Assembly: GCA_004558185.1 (NCBI GenBank)
Contig: SFDP01000009.1
Coordinates: 1-64,000, forward strand
From: Lachnospiraceae bacterium
GTDB taxonomy: Bacteria > Bacillota > Clostridia > Lachnospirales > Lachnospiraceae
Direction: 5' to 3'
Length of the DNA stretch: 64,000 bases
Position numbers and translations under genes: made by a program. The notes under the pieces were generated by a model. That model was given only the letters and a program-made list of their open reading frames with translations, did no database searches and was not told the origin of the DNA. This document shows positions 52,014-60,317 of this stretch, one piece after another. Position 1 is the stretch's first letter. Each line of letters opens with the position of its first letter.

Positions 52014-52085
52014 CAGGACCATAGGTAAAGAACAGAATATAATATAGTTAATTTAAAACCATTGCATTAGCTTATTTCTATATTG

Positions 52086-52154
52086 AGACAGAGAATACAG
52101 GGGAAACCTGAGAGATTGTTGGTTTACTGCATCAGGAAGTCCGCAACTCTGTCT
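52086..52154 (+). other. Candidate structured RNA in the DUF454 leader
   Basis: AGACAGAG (52086-52093) pairs perfectly with CTCTGTCT (52147-52154). Inside, CAGG-GGAAA-CCTG (52098-52110) forms one hairpin and GTTG...CAAC (about 52117-52147) a second, giving a three-way junction. This looks riboswitch-like but matches no class I know. The rest of 52014-52260 holds no gene. Confidence 0.4.
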
Positions 52155-52260
52155 TCTCTGCAGTGACAGCTATTGACATCAGGGAAAGGGTCATGCTATT
52201 CTGATAACAGTTACTATTTATTTTCAGATAGCAGGTTTTTAGGGGAAAACGGGGGAGTGT

Positions 52261-52650
52261 ATGAAACTGAAAAAGTTAATTCTGATCATAGTAGGCTGTT
52301 TGTCAGTAGGCTTGGGTGCATTAGGGAGTGTACTTCCCTTATTGCCTACTTTTCCTTTTCTGTTATTGGCTACCATATGCTTTACCAGAAGCTCCGAAAG
52401 GCTTCAGATATGGTTTATGGGAACCAAGCTCTACAAGGATAATCTGGAAAGCTATGTGAAGGGGGAAGGAATGACACTGAAAACGAAGCTCAGGATCATG
52501 GGAATGAGTACATTCTTTATGGCTATCAGCTTTTTTGCCCTGTACAAGGTGCCTATAGGACAGGCGATCGTGGCTCTGATCTGGATTGCTCTGGCTTTCT
52601 ATTTTACCTTTGGGATAAAGACGATGAAGATAGACGGAGCAATAGATTGA
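52261..52650 (+). CDS. DUF454 (YbaN-like) membrane protein
   Basis: A 129-residue protein with three or four membrane helices. LGSVLPLLPTFPFLLLATIC (about 21-40) with FTRSSERLQIWFM is the family signature, and EGMTLKTKLRIM the later conserved loop. The function of the family is unknown. The start follows GGGGGAG. Confidence 0.92.
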   Translation: MKLKKLILIIVGCLSVGLGALGSVLPLLPTFPFLLLATICFTRSSERLQIWFMGTKLYKDNLESYVKGEGMTLKTKLRIMGMSTFFMAISFFALYKVPIGQAIVALIWIALAFYFTFGIKTMKIDGAID

Positions 52651-52731
52651 AATAGTGATGAATAAGAAAAGCGGCCCCAATCCCTGGAAAAGAGAGAGGG
52701 GCTTTTATCAAACATCGAATCGGAGGAATTT

Positions 52732-53565
52732 ATGATTATCGGAACACATATGTCCATTGCGGGAGGGTTGGAAAAAACGGCAAAAGCGGTGGTGGCCATG
52801 GAGGCCAATACCATGCAGATTTTCAGTCGTAATCCCAGAGGTTCCAATTTTAAGGATCCAACGGATAAGGAAATGGCAGCCTTCCAGGAGATTCGCAGAA
52901 AGCAGGGGTGGGGACCCCTTCTGGCTCATGCCCCCTATACCATGAATCCGGCCAGCAATCAGGAGAAAATATATGAATTTGCCTGTATGGTGCTTAAAGA
53001 GGATATAGCCAGAATGGACAGACTGGAAATAGAGAATATGGTTTTTCATCCCGGCAGTCATACCGGTATTGGGGTAGAAGAAGGAATTAAAAATATAGTT
53101 GCAGCCTTGAACCAGGCCATTACAGGAGAGGAAAGGATCATGGTATTGCTGGAAACCATGTCCGGCAAGGGAACAGAAATCGGGTATGAATTTGAGCAGC
53201 TTAGAGAAATCCGTGACCGTGCAGCTCATCCGGAACGGATAGGGGTATGTCTGGATACCTGCCACATTTTTTCGGCAGGCTACGATATCGTCAATGATCT
53301 GGACGGAGTCATTTATGAATTTGACCGGATAATCGGGCTTGAGCATCTGAAGGCGATCCATTTTAATGATAGCTGTACGCCTTTTGGAGCGAAGAAGGAT
53401 CGTCATGCCACCATAGGTAATGGAGAAATCGGAATGGAAGCACTGCTTCGGGTATTGACGCATCCGCAGCTTAAGGCTCTGCCCTTTTATCTGGAAACTC
53501 CATTAGAGGATTCCGGCCATAAGGAGGAGATTCGGATGCTGAAGGATAAAGTGGGAGCGGCATAG
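52732..53565 (+). CDS. nfo: Endonuclease IV (AP endonuclease)
   Basis: A 277-residue TIM barrel with the three-zinc site seen in FHPGSHTG, LLETMSGKGTEIG, VCLDTCHIFSAGYD, HFNDS and KKDRHATIGNGEIG, and the final PFYLETP. It nicks DNA at abasic sites in base-excision repair. ATG follows GGAGGAATTT. A weak GCCCC/GGGGC hairpin with TTTT separates it from DUF454. Confidence 0.96.
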   Translation: MIIGTHMSIAGGLEKTAKAVVAMEANTMQIFSRNPRGSNFKDPTDKEMAAFQEIRRKQGWGPLLAHAPYTMNPASNQEKIYEFACMVLKEDIARMDRLEIENMVFHPGSHTGIGVEEGIKNIVAALNQAITGEERIMVLLETMSGKGTEIGYEFEQLREIRDRAAHPERIGVCLDTCHIFSAGYDIVNDLDGVIYEFDRIIGLEHLKAIHFNDSCTPFGAKKDRHATIGNGEIGMEALLRVLTHPQLKALPFYLETPLEDSGHKEEIRMLKDKVGAA

Positions 53566-53644
53566 CAGATTCTCTGATTAAGGATTAATAGATGAGAGTT
53601 TTCTCATATTTGTCAGCGAGAATGATTTAAAAAGGGAGGAAGAG

Positions 53645-54826
53645 ATGCAGAATTTTATTCAGTATTCACCCACGGAGATTGTGTTTGGGAAGGATACCCA
53701 GCATCAGGTGGGAGCACAGGTGAAAAAATGGGGAGGAAGCAAGACGCTTATTGTCTACGGACAGGGAAGTGTGGTTCGAAGCGGTCTGCTGGATCAGGTA
53801 AAGGCTTCTTTGGAAAAAGAAGGAGTCTCATACTGTGAATGGAGTGGAGTGCAGCCCAATCCCAGACTGGCTCATGCACAGGTGGGCTGTGAGCTTGCTG
53901 TCAGGGAAGGTGTGGATTTTATTCTGGGAGTGGGAGGCGGAAGTGTAATTGATACGGCTAAGGCTATTGCCCATGGAGTGGCAAATCCGCAAAACCCGAT
54001 ATGGGATATCTGGACAGGAAAGGTGAAGCTGACAAAAACCACGCCCGTTGGAGTGGTTCTGACCATTTCGGCGGCAGGAAGTGAAACCAGCGATTCAGCG
54101 GTTTTGACTAATGAAGAGGTAGGGAAAAAAGCAGGTATCAATACGGATTTGAACCGCCCCGTATTTGCCATAATGAATCCGGAACTGACTTATACATTGC
54201 CCAAGTTTCAGATAGCCTGCGGAGTGGTAGATATCATGATGCACACTCTGGAACGATATTTTATCCCCAACAGCAGGAATCGAATGACGGATGAAATTGC
54301 ACAGGGACTGTTGAGAACCGTTATCGACAGTGGAAGGGTGGCCATGAAGAATCCTTCTGATTATGATGCTATGAGTGAAATTATGTGGTGCGGCAGTCTG
54401 TCCCATAATAATCTTACGGGTCTGGGAAGAGCAAAGGATTTCTCCGTACATAAAATGGGTCATGCCCTGGGGGCACGTTTTGATAAGGCTCATGGGGCCA
54501 CACTCTCAGCGATCTGGGAGGCATGGGCGCTCTATGGTTATCAGAATGATCTTGAGCGGTTTAAGCATTATGGAAAAACCGTATGGGGAATAGAAACAGA
54601 GGAGCCTGAAGCTGCGGCCAGAGAAGCAATAGCCTGTACAGTAGAGTATTTTCGTGAGCTGAATATGCCCACCTGCCTGTCAGAATTAGGGGTTGGTATT
54701 CAGGAGGAAAAGGTACTTAGAGAGCTTGCAATGGATGCAACCATGAAGGACACTGTTGTGCTGTCTCATTTGAGAAAGCTAAGGGCAGAAGATGTCTACC
54801 AGATTTATGTGAAGGCAAATCATTAA
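53645..54826 (+). CDS. Iron-containing alcohol dehydrogenase (butanol dehydrogenase-like)
   Basis: A 393-residue group III alcohol dehydrogenase. The NAD(P)-binding part has VGGGSVIDTAKAIAHG (about 98-113). The iron site is in GVVDIMMHTLERYF, FSVHKMGHALGARFDKAHGA (given in pieces by the motif spacing H-x3-H...H). It reduces medium aldehydes; the BdhA/YqhD-like sequence suggests NADPH use. Single-gene unit closed by the terminator at 54840. Confidence 0.93.
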   Translation: MQNFIQYSPTEIVFGKDTQHQVGAQVKKWGGSKTLIVYGQGSVVRSGLLDQVKASLEKEGVSYCEWSGVQPNPRLAHAQVGCELAVREGVDFILGVGGGSVIDTAKAIAHGVANPQNPIWDIWTGKVKLTKTTPVGVVLTISAAGSETSDSAVLTNEEVGKKAGINTDLNRPVFAIMNPELTYTLPKFQIACGVVDIMMHTLERYFIPNSRNRMTDEIAQGLLRTVIDSGRVAMKNPSDYDAMSEIMWCGSLSHNNLTGLGRAKDFSVHKMGHALGARFDKAHGATLSAIWEAWALYGYQNDLERFKHYGKTVWGIETEEPEAAAREAIACTVEYFRELNMPTCLSELGVGIQEEKVLRELAMDATMKDTVVLSHLRKLRAEDVYQIYVKANH

Positions 54827-54839
54827 GCAGGAAAAAAGG

Positions 54840-54872
54840 AAAGCTGTCGGACAAAAGCGCTGGCAGCTTTTT
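54840..54872 (+). terminator. Alcohol dehydrogenase terminator
   Basis: AAAGCTGTC pairs with GGCAGCTTT (one G-U) across GGACAAAAGCGCT... loop, then TTC. Confidence 0.75.
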
Positions 54873-54928
54873 CATATAGAAACAGACGAACAGGGAAGTT
54901 AATGAAAATTTTTTCGCAATAAGAAGTC

Positions 54929-55036
54929 TTGACGATTCTGCATCAATATGATAAATTGATTTAATGTTAGAGAGCGCTAACTCTTGAAATAGAAGAGGCT
55001 CTGTTTTTTTAGACCAGAAGGTTAGAGGAAACTAAT
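54929..55036 (+). promoter_or_regulatory. Siderophore operon control region with two GTTAG-N6-CTAAY sites
   Basis: TTGACG (54929-54934) with an AT-rich -10 (TAAATT, 54952-54957) precedes GTTAGAGAGCGCTAAC (54966-54981). A hairpin follows (AGAGC and CTCTT pairing with GAAGAG and GCTCT, then T8, 54972-55010), able to act as an attenuator. A second site, GTTAGAGGAAACTAAT, is at 55021-55036. Two operators flanking a terminator suggest tight metal control. Confidence 0.65.
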
Positions 55037-55104
55037 ATTAATGAGTGAGGACTTATTCGAAAGGGAGTAATTGACCTTGCTCATATGTAAGGAGTAGATC
55101 AGAT

Positions 55105-56118
55105 ATGCGAAAATACGGTTCAACGTTAGTCCTGGTATTGGTTCTTTTCATTCTCTCCGTCTGCTCCCTGTTTATCGGTGTTATAGACGTGAATTTACAG
55201 GGCTTGCTGGGAGGAAATGTGGAGCAGCTTCATATATTTTTGGCATCCCGCCTTCCCCGTCTTCTGGCAATACTTTGTACTGGGGTAGGAATGAGTGTTG
55301 CCGGCTTAATTATGCAGCAGCTATGTATGAATAAATTTGTATCGCCAACTACGGGAGCTACCATTGCCTCGGCAGAGCTGGGAGTGCTGATCGCCCTCTT
55401 GTTCATGCCTTCCTCTACCCTTTGGGGAAGAGCTTTGTTTGCTTTTGCCGCAGCAATTCTGGGGATCTGGATTTTTGTCTGGTTCATTCAGAGAATCACC
55501 TTTAAGGATGTGGTCATGGTTCCTCTGGTGGGGATAATGTTCAGTAACGTGATTGGCGGGATCACCAATTACCTTGCCTACAAATATGAAATGACACAGG
55601 CGTTGTCCAGTTGGCTGGTGGGACATTTTGCTTTGGTAATTCGGGGAAGATATGAAATTGTCTATCTTGTACTTCCGCTGGTCATTCTTGCGTTCTTGTT
55701 TGCTACACACTTTAATATCGTAGGTATGGGAAAGGATTTTTCACAAAATCTGGGAGTGAATTATAATCTGGTACTGTTCTTGGGGTTGGGAATTGCAGCC
55801 ATGATTACGGCCAGCGTGGTGGTTGTGGTAGGTGCCATTTCCTACATAGGTCTGATCGTCCCCAATCTGGTGGCTCTTTTTAAGGGAGATAAGATTAAGG
55901 GTACTTTAATTGATACAGCTCTTTTTGGTGCTGTTTTTGTACTGGCCTGCGATATGCTTGGGAGAGTGATCATTGCACCCTTCGAGCTGCCTATCGAGCT
56001 GATTATAGGAGTGTTGGGAAGCATTCTGTTCATCGGTCTGCTCTTTTACCGACTGAAAAATGGACGCAGGGCAGTGGCATGGCTGAAAAAGGTCAAACCG
56101 GAGCAACAGTCCTGCTAA
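55105..56118 (+). CDS. Siderophore/haem ABC importer permease 1 (FecCD family)
   Basis: A 337-residue, about ten-helix permease. ASRLPRLLAILCTGVGMSVA (about 49-68) and GLIMQQLCMNKFVSPTTGA are family signatures, and ISYIGLIVPNLVALFKGDKI is the later EAA-like loop. It opens the four-gene iron-chelate importer operon. ATG 55105 follows AAGGAGTAG. Confidence 0.93.
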   Translation: MRKYGSTLVLVLVLFILSVCSLFIGVIDVNLQGLLGGNVEQLHIFLASRLPRLLAILCTGVGMSVAGLIMQQLCMNKFVSPTTGATIASAELGVLIALLFMPSSTLWGRALFAFAAAILGIWIFVWFIQRITFKDVVMVPLVGIMFSNVIGGITNYLAYKYEMTQALSSWLVGHFALVIRGRYEIVYLVLPLVILAFLFATHFNIVGMGKDFSQNLGVNYNLVLFLGLGIAAMITASVVVVVGAISYIGLIVPNLVALFKGDKIKGTLIDTALFGAVFVLACDMLGRVIIAPFELPIELIIGVLGSILFIGLLFYRLKNGRRAVAWLKKVKPEQQSC

Positions 56119-56220
56119 GGGCAATATATGTTTTCGGGCATTTGCATAAATGTGTATGCCTCTGAATGGTTAGTGGGAAGCTATCAACAGAAAATTACAG
56201 CATATTGGAATGGAGGAAAA

Positions 56221-57279
56221 ATGCGGGCGAGTTCATATGTGTTAAATAAAAAGCGGATATTTACCCTTTATCCGCAGCTTGAAGAGGAAAGGGCAGAAAG
56301 GAAAACAGGCAGTCGGGCAGATATCAGGACAAAGCTGATGATTCTGTCTATTCTGGTGCTTTTGGCGGCAGCGGCTTATTTGACCGTAGGTGTTCACTTT
56401 GAAAATCAGCGATTGATGAATTATGCCTTCAGTCTGCGAACTCCCAAGCTGATCGTTATGGCTATTGCGGCCTTTGCCATCGGAGGAGCCTCTATCGTAT
56501 TTCAGTCCATCATTAATAATACCATTGTAACCCCCTGTCTTTTGGGGATGAATTCTCTATATACGCTGATTCATACAGCAGTGGTTTTTTTTGCGGGCAG
56601 CGGAAGCATTCTGGCAGTCAATGCCAATCTGGCTTTTGCGGCTGATCTTATCTTGATGAGTGTAGCAGCCACCTTTATTTACAGCTACCTGTTTCGAAAA
56701 ACCAATCACAATGTGCTTTATGTGCTGCTGGTAGGAACCGTTCTCAGCTCCTTTTTCGGAAGCCTCCAGGGCACCATGATAAGAGTAATGGATCCCAATG
56801 AATACGACAGTCTTCTGGCTACATTGGTGGCCAGTCTGAGCAATATCAACGGAGAAATCATTACGGTATCTTTATTGGTGCTGGCAGGGGTGATTTTTCT
56901 TCTGCGAAAGGAATTGGCACTGCTGGATGTGATTACCCTGGGGAAAAACCAGGCCATTAACCTGGGTGTGGACTATGACCGCACCATTCGCAGACTTTTA
57001 TGGGGAGTAACGATCTGCATTGCAGTGGCAACGGCCATGGTAGGGCCTATTTCCTTCCTGGGGCTGATTATTGCCAATCTATCAAGACAATTGTTTAAAA
57101 CCTATCGTCATAGCGTATTGATTACAGGAGCAACACTTTTCGGCATGGTGCTGTTGATGGGAGGGCAACTGATAGTAGAGCATATTTTTGTGTATTCGGT
57201 ACCGATCAGTGTGTTTATCACAGTGGGAGGAGGTTTGTATTTCCTGTATCTGCTTTTAAAAGGAAGAAAGAGTATATAG
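56221..57279 (+). CDS. Siderophore/haem ABC importer permease 2 (FecCD family)
   Basis: A 352-residue partner permease starting MRASSYVLNKKRIFTLYPQL after TGGAGGAAAA; the longer frame upstream covers the intergenic space. RTPKLIVMAIAAFAIGGASI and FQSIINNTIVTPCLLGMNSL align with permease 1, and GPISFLGLIIANLSRQLFKT is the coupling loop. A long basic N-terminus precedes helix 1. Confidence 0.92.
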   Translation: MRASSYVLNKKRIFTLYPQLEEERAERKTGSRADIRTKLMILSILVLLAAAAYLTVGVHFENQRLMNYAFSLRTPKLIVMAIAAFAIGGASIVFQSIINNTIVTPCLLGMNSLYTLIHTAVVFFAGSGSILAVNANLAFAADLILMSVAATFIYSYLFRKTNHNVLYVLLVGTVLSSFFGSLQGTMIRVMDPNEYDSLLATLVASLSNINGEIITVSLLVLAGVIFLLRKELALLDVITLGKNQAINLGVDYDRTIRRLLWGVTICIAVATAMVGPISFLGLIIANLSRQLFKTYRHSVLITGATLFGMVLLMGGQLIVEHIFVYSVPISVFITVGGGLYFLYLLLKGRKSI

Positions 57280-57336
57280 ACGGGAAGGTCAAAGAAATGC
57301 AAAGGGGATTTGCAATGCTTTGAAACGGAGGTAAAA

Positions 57337-58089
57337 ATGAATATTCGAAAGCTAACTAAACGTTATGATGGGAAGGCAGTGGTTGACGGAGTCAGCTTTA
57401 CTATTCCAAAGGGGAAGGTAACCTCCCTGATTGGGCCTAACGGAGCCGGAAAATCTACCGTAATGGGAATGATTTCCCGCCTCATTGCAAGAGATGAGGG
57501 AATGGTGGATTTTGAAGGAAAAGAAATGAAACAGTGGAAAAGCAGGGAATTGTCCAAAAGACTGGCCATTTTAACCCAGCATAACAATGTACAGATGAAG
57601 CTGACGGTCAGAGAATTGGTTGCCTTTGGCCGATTCCCCTATTCTGGCAACAGGCTGACAGCAGAGGACGAAGGAATTATAGATAATGCTATTTCCTATA
57701 TGGAGCTTGAGGAATTCGAGCAAAGATTTATTGATGAGCTTTCCGGAGGACAGAGACAGCGGGCATATATTGCCATGGTCATTGCCCAGGATACGGATTA
57801 TGTTTTATTAGATGAACCTACCAACAATCTGGATATTTATCATGCTTCCAATATGATGAAGATGGCCAGACGTCTTTGTGATGAATTAGGGAAAACCGTA
57901 ATTCTTGTGCTTCACGAGCTCAATTATGCAGCCTTTTATTCTGACTATATTTGTGCTTTTGCAAATGGTCGAATAGAGAAATTCGGAACAGTTAAGGAGG
58001 TGATGCAAAAAGACGTACTGGGAAAAATCTACAATGTAGATTTTGAAATTATGGAAATACAGGGAAAGCCCCTGTCGATTTATTATTAA
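57337..58089 (+). CDS. Siderophore/haem ABC importer ATPase
   Basis: A 250-residue FepC/FhuC-type ATPase: GPNGAGKSTVMGMI (about 34-47), RELVAFGRFPYSGNRL, the signature LSGGQRQRAYIAM, LLDEPTNNLDIYHA and VLHELNYAAFYSD. ATG 57337 lies after CGGAGGTAAAA in a 24-nt stretch that matches the start region of the ECF gene (40816) at 21 positions. Confidence 0.95.
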   Translation: MNIRKLTKRYDGKAVVDGVSFTIPKGKVTSLIGPNGAGKSTVMGMISRLIARDEGMVDFEGKEMKQWKSRELSKRLAILTQHNNVQMKLTVRELVAFGRFPYSGNRLTAEDEGIIDNAISYMELEEFEQRFIDELSGGQRQRAYIAMVIAQDTDYVLLDEPTNNLDIYHASNMMKMARRLCDELGKTVILVLHELNYAAFYSDYICAFANGRIEKFGTVKEVMQKDVLGKIYNVDFEIMEIQGKPLSIYY

Positions 58090-58164
58090 TTCATGTAGCT
58101 ATTCAGTATCCTTATAGTTACCAATTATTTTTTAGTATGCTGATATGCATAGGAGGACAATGAA

Positions 58165-59202
58165 ATGAAAAAATTCTTTACACTAACCTTAGTTTTGCTT
58201 TTTGCTCTTAGTCTGGTAGCCTGCGGCAATAGTGGGGCTGCTGGGAATACGGAACCTGACACACAGACTCAGGAAAGTGCGGAGGCTACCCGGGAGGCAG
58301 AAACGCAGACGAATACCGAAGCACCGGAAACCCTTACCATTACTTCACTTAATCAGAATCGTGAAGCAGTTGAGATTGAGGTTCCCTATGATCCTCAAAG
58401 AATTGCCATTTTAGACATGGCTGCTTTAGATATCCTGGATAACCTGGGATTGGGGAATCGGGTGGTAGGAAGCGCCAAAACTTCATTAGAGTATTTAAAG
58501 GTCTATAATCCGGGGGATACCATTGCCAATCTGGGAACCATTAAGGAGGCAGATATGGAGGCTGTAATGGCCTGTGAACCGGATGTGATTTTTATCGGGG
58601 GGCGTTTAAGCAGCTCCTACGAGGCGCTGAGTGAAATTGCGCCGGTAGTTTATCTGTCAACAGACGCTGAGCTGGGTGTAGTTGAAAGCACCAAGCAGAA
58701 TGCACGTACTATTGCTTCACTTTTCGGGAAGGAAGCGGAAATTGAAGAAAAGCTGGCGGGCTTTGATGAAAGGATCGCAACACTTGCAGCCTTTGCAGAA
58801 GGGAAAAATACCATTGTAGGTATGTGCACCAGCGGCAGCTTCAATGTGGTTGGAAATGATGGACGCTGCTCCATCATCGGTGTGGAAATTGGATTTGAAA
58901 ATATTGGAGTGGCAGATGAGGTACAGACCTCCACTCATGGCAATGAGGCTTCCTTTGAGTACATCGTACAAAAGAAACCGGAATATATTTTTGTGATGGA
59001 CAGGGATGCGGCTATTCAGACAGAAGGGGCTAAGCTGGCCCAGGAAATCATGGAAAATGAGTTGGTTATGGGAACGGATGCCTATAAGGATGGAAAGATC
59101 ATTTATCTGGCTCATCCGGCGGTATGGTATACTGCCGAAGGTGGGGTGACTGCACTTGATTTAATGCTTCAGGACTTGGAAACCCCCTTGCTGGCACAAT
59201 AA
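58165..59202 (+). CDS. Siderophore/haem-binding lipoprotein (FepB/TroA-like fold)
   Basis: A 345-residue protein. The lipobox is LSLVACGN (Cys about 20), followed by a Glu/Thr linker to about 50 and a Peripla_BP_2 domain: PQRIAILDMAALDILDNLGL, then EADMEAVMACEPDVIFIGGR and GNDGRCSIIGVEIGFENIGV. YFCatecholate or haem ligand not known. Last gene of the operon; a strong terminator follows. Confidence 0.92.
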   Translation: MKKFFTLTLVLLFALSLVACGNSGAAGNTEPDTQTQESAEATREAETQTNTEAPETLTITSLNQNREAVEIEVPYDPQRIAILDMAALDILDNLGLGNRVVGSAKTSLEYLKVYNPGDTIANLGTIKEADMEAVMACEPDVIFIGGRLSSSYEALSEIAPVVYLSTDAELGVVESTKQNARTIASLFGKEAEIEEKLAGFDERIATLAAFAEGKNTIVGMCTSGSFNVVGNDGRCSIIGVEIGFENIGVADEVQTSTHGNEASFEYIVQKKPEYIFVMDRDAAIQTEGAKLAQEIMENELVMGTDAYKDGKIIYLAHPAVWYTAEGGVTALDLMLQDLETPLLAQ

Positions 59203-59208
59203 TAACAG

Positions 59209-59248
59209 AAGGAAAAAAGAAGACCCTACGGGGTTTTCTTTTTTCCTT
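59209..59248. terminator. Terminator of the siderophore operon
   Basis: AAGGAAAAAAGAAGACCC pairs with GGGTTTTCTTTTTTCCTT around a tight TACG-like loop. T-rich on the + side and A-rich on the other, so possibly bidirectional. Confidence 0.88.
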
Positions 59249-59252
59249 AATT

Positions 59253-59268
59253 GTTAGTTGAAACTAAT
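59253..59268. promoter_or_regulatory. Candidate operator GTTAG-N6-CTAAT before the Fur-family gene
   Basis: GTTAGTTGAAACTAAT lies just past the terminator and 49 bp before the Fur-like ATG. It has a symmetric core TTAGTT-GA-AACTAA and matches the operator at 20045 at 14 of 16 positions. Confidence 0.6.
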
Positions 59269-59316
59269 AAAAGGTAACCATTCAGGATTCAACGGATAAA
59301 GATAAGAGAGGAAACC

Positions 59317-59769
59317 ATGATCAAAAGCTATATGCCCACGCAAAATGAGCAAAGTACGGCTTACAGCCAGTCGGCTATGGAAAAGGAAGAAATCATCAAT
59401 CTGCTCCGCCAGGAAGGATATCGGATCACCAGGCAGAGATTGGCTCTATTGGAGGTTATTTTGGAGAATGAGTGTGTCTGCTGTAAGGAAATCTATTTTC
59501 AGGTACACAAAAAAATGCCGCAGATAGGGATAGCGACCATCTATCGGATGATTAATACTCTGGAGGAGGTGGGGGCAATCAAAAGGAAAAATATTTATCA
59601 GATATACCCCAGGGAGAACTACAGGGTGAAGGACTGCATCGTTCGAAGTACTGAGGGAGAACAGTTTACCCTTACGGAGGAGGAGCTTTATCGGATAATG
59701 GAAGCAGGAATGAAAAGTCTGGGTTTAGCTGAGGGAAAAACGATACAACAGATTATTGCAGTAAAGTAA
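59317..59769 (+). CDS. Fur-family regulator with atypical C-terminus
   Basis: A 150-residue protein. The winged helix (about 25-95) holds LRQEGYRITRQRLALLEVIL, CKEIYFQVHKKMPQIGIATI and MINTLEEVGAI, clearly Fur-like. The C-terminal dimer domain lacks the usual HHxH and CxxC metal motifs; instead it reads VKDCIVRSTEGEQFTLTEEE. It may have lost metal sensing or sense something else. Its own promoter has the GTTAG palindrome, so it could be the regulator of that family of sites or a member of the regulon. Confidence 0.82.
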   Translation: MIKSYMPTQNEQSTAYSQSAMEKEEIINLLRQEGYRITRQRLALLEVILENECVCCKEIYFQVHKKMPQIGIATIYRMINTLEEVGAIKRKNIYQIYPRENYRVKDCIVRSTEGEQFTLTEEELYRIMEAGMKSLGLAEGKTIQQIIAVK

Positions 59770-59926
59770 AAATGAGAAAAACTATCAATAAGGGCCGGAA
59801 TTCTTCAGCCTACAACATCGGCACTTTTACACAATACTTCTACCCTGTTGATTACATTGGACAGCATGAAGGAGATAATCAAATAGTATTTAGGCGGTTA
59901 AAGCCATCAGATTTTATGCAGAATAG

Positions 59927-59960
59927 AAAAACCCGGGGCATAACAGACTCGGGTTTTTGT
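59927..59960 (+). terminator. Terminator after the Fur-family gene
   Basis: AAAAACCCG pairs with CGGGTTTTT (59950-59958), symmetric enough to work on both strands. Between 59770 and here a 65-codon frame exists, but I do not support it as a gene. Confidence 0.8.
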
Positions 59961-60048
59961 TATTTTTAGTAAAGTAAAAATAATCCAATAAATAATCAAC
60001 AAAATCCTATATTGCCACTTTGGTTTATAGTACAATTAGAAGATACCA

Positions 60049-60109
60049 GGGTCAAAAGGTCTGAACCCACATGAGCTTGCTCAAATGTGGGTGAATGTCC
60101 TTGAGACCC
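60049..60109 (+). other. Structured element in the sensor-kinase leader
   Basis: GGGTC (60049-60053) can pair with GACCC (60105-60109), enclosing a strong hairpin CCCACATGAGC-TT-GCTC-AA-ATGTGGG (60066-60091). TACAAT (60031-60036) upstream is a likely -10. The leader before the ATG at 60318 is about 280 nt, and apart from this I see nothing definite in 59961-60317. Confidence 0.5.
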
Positions 60110-60317
60110 GCCAAAATATGAGCTTAAAAGTGGGGCGTAACATCATTAGAAGAAGAAATGTAACTCTTCAGTAGATATGTGCTTTGTTGGCTGACCGTGA
60201 GAAAGAACAGTGACAGCAAGCACCAATTCATTTGCGAAATATATTAGATATGGATTTATGCTCTTAATGATGAGGGTACTGAATAGTTATGGAGAAATAA
60301 GGAAACGGAGAGCCGTT

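Noticed and set aside
52014..52260. TPP riboswitch (a CTGAGAGAT stretch is present)
   Set aside because: The second conserved block and stem order of the THI element are missing, so resemblance is probably chance.
59772..59969. 65-codon frame after the Fur-family gene
   Set aside because: No convincing ribosome site, composition not protein-like, and its end overlaps the terminator hairpin at 59927-59960.
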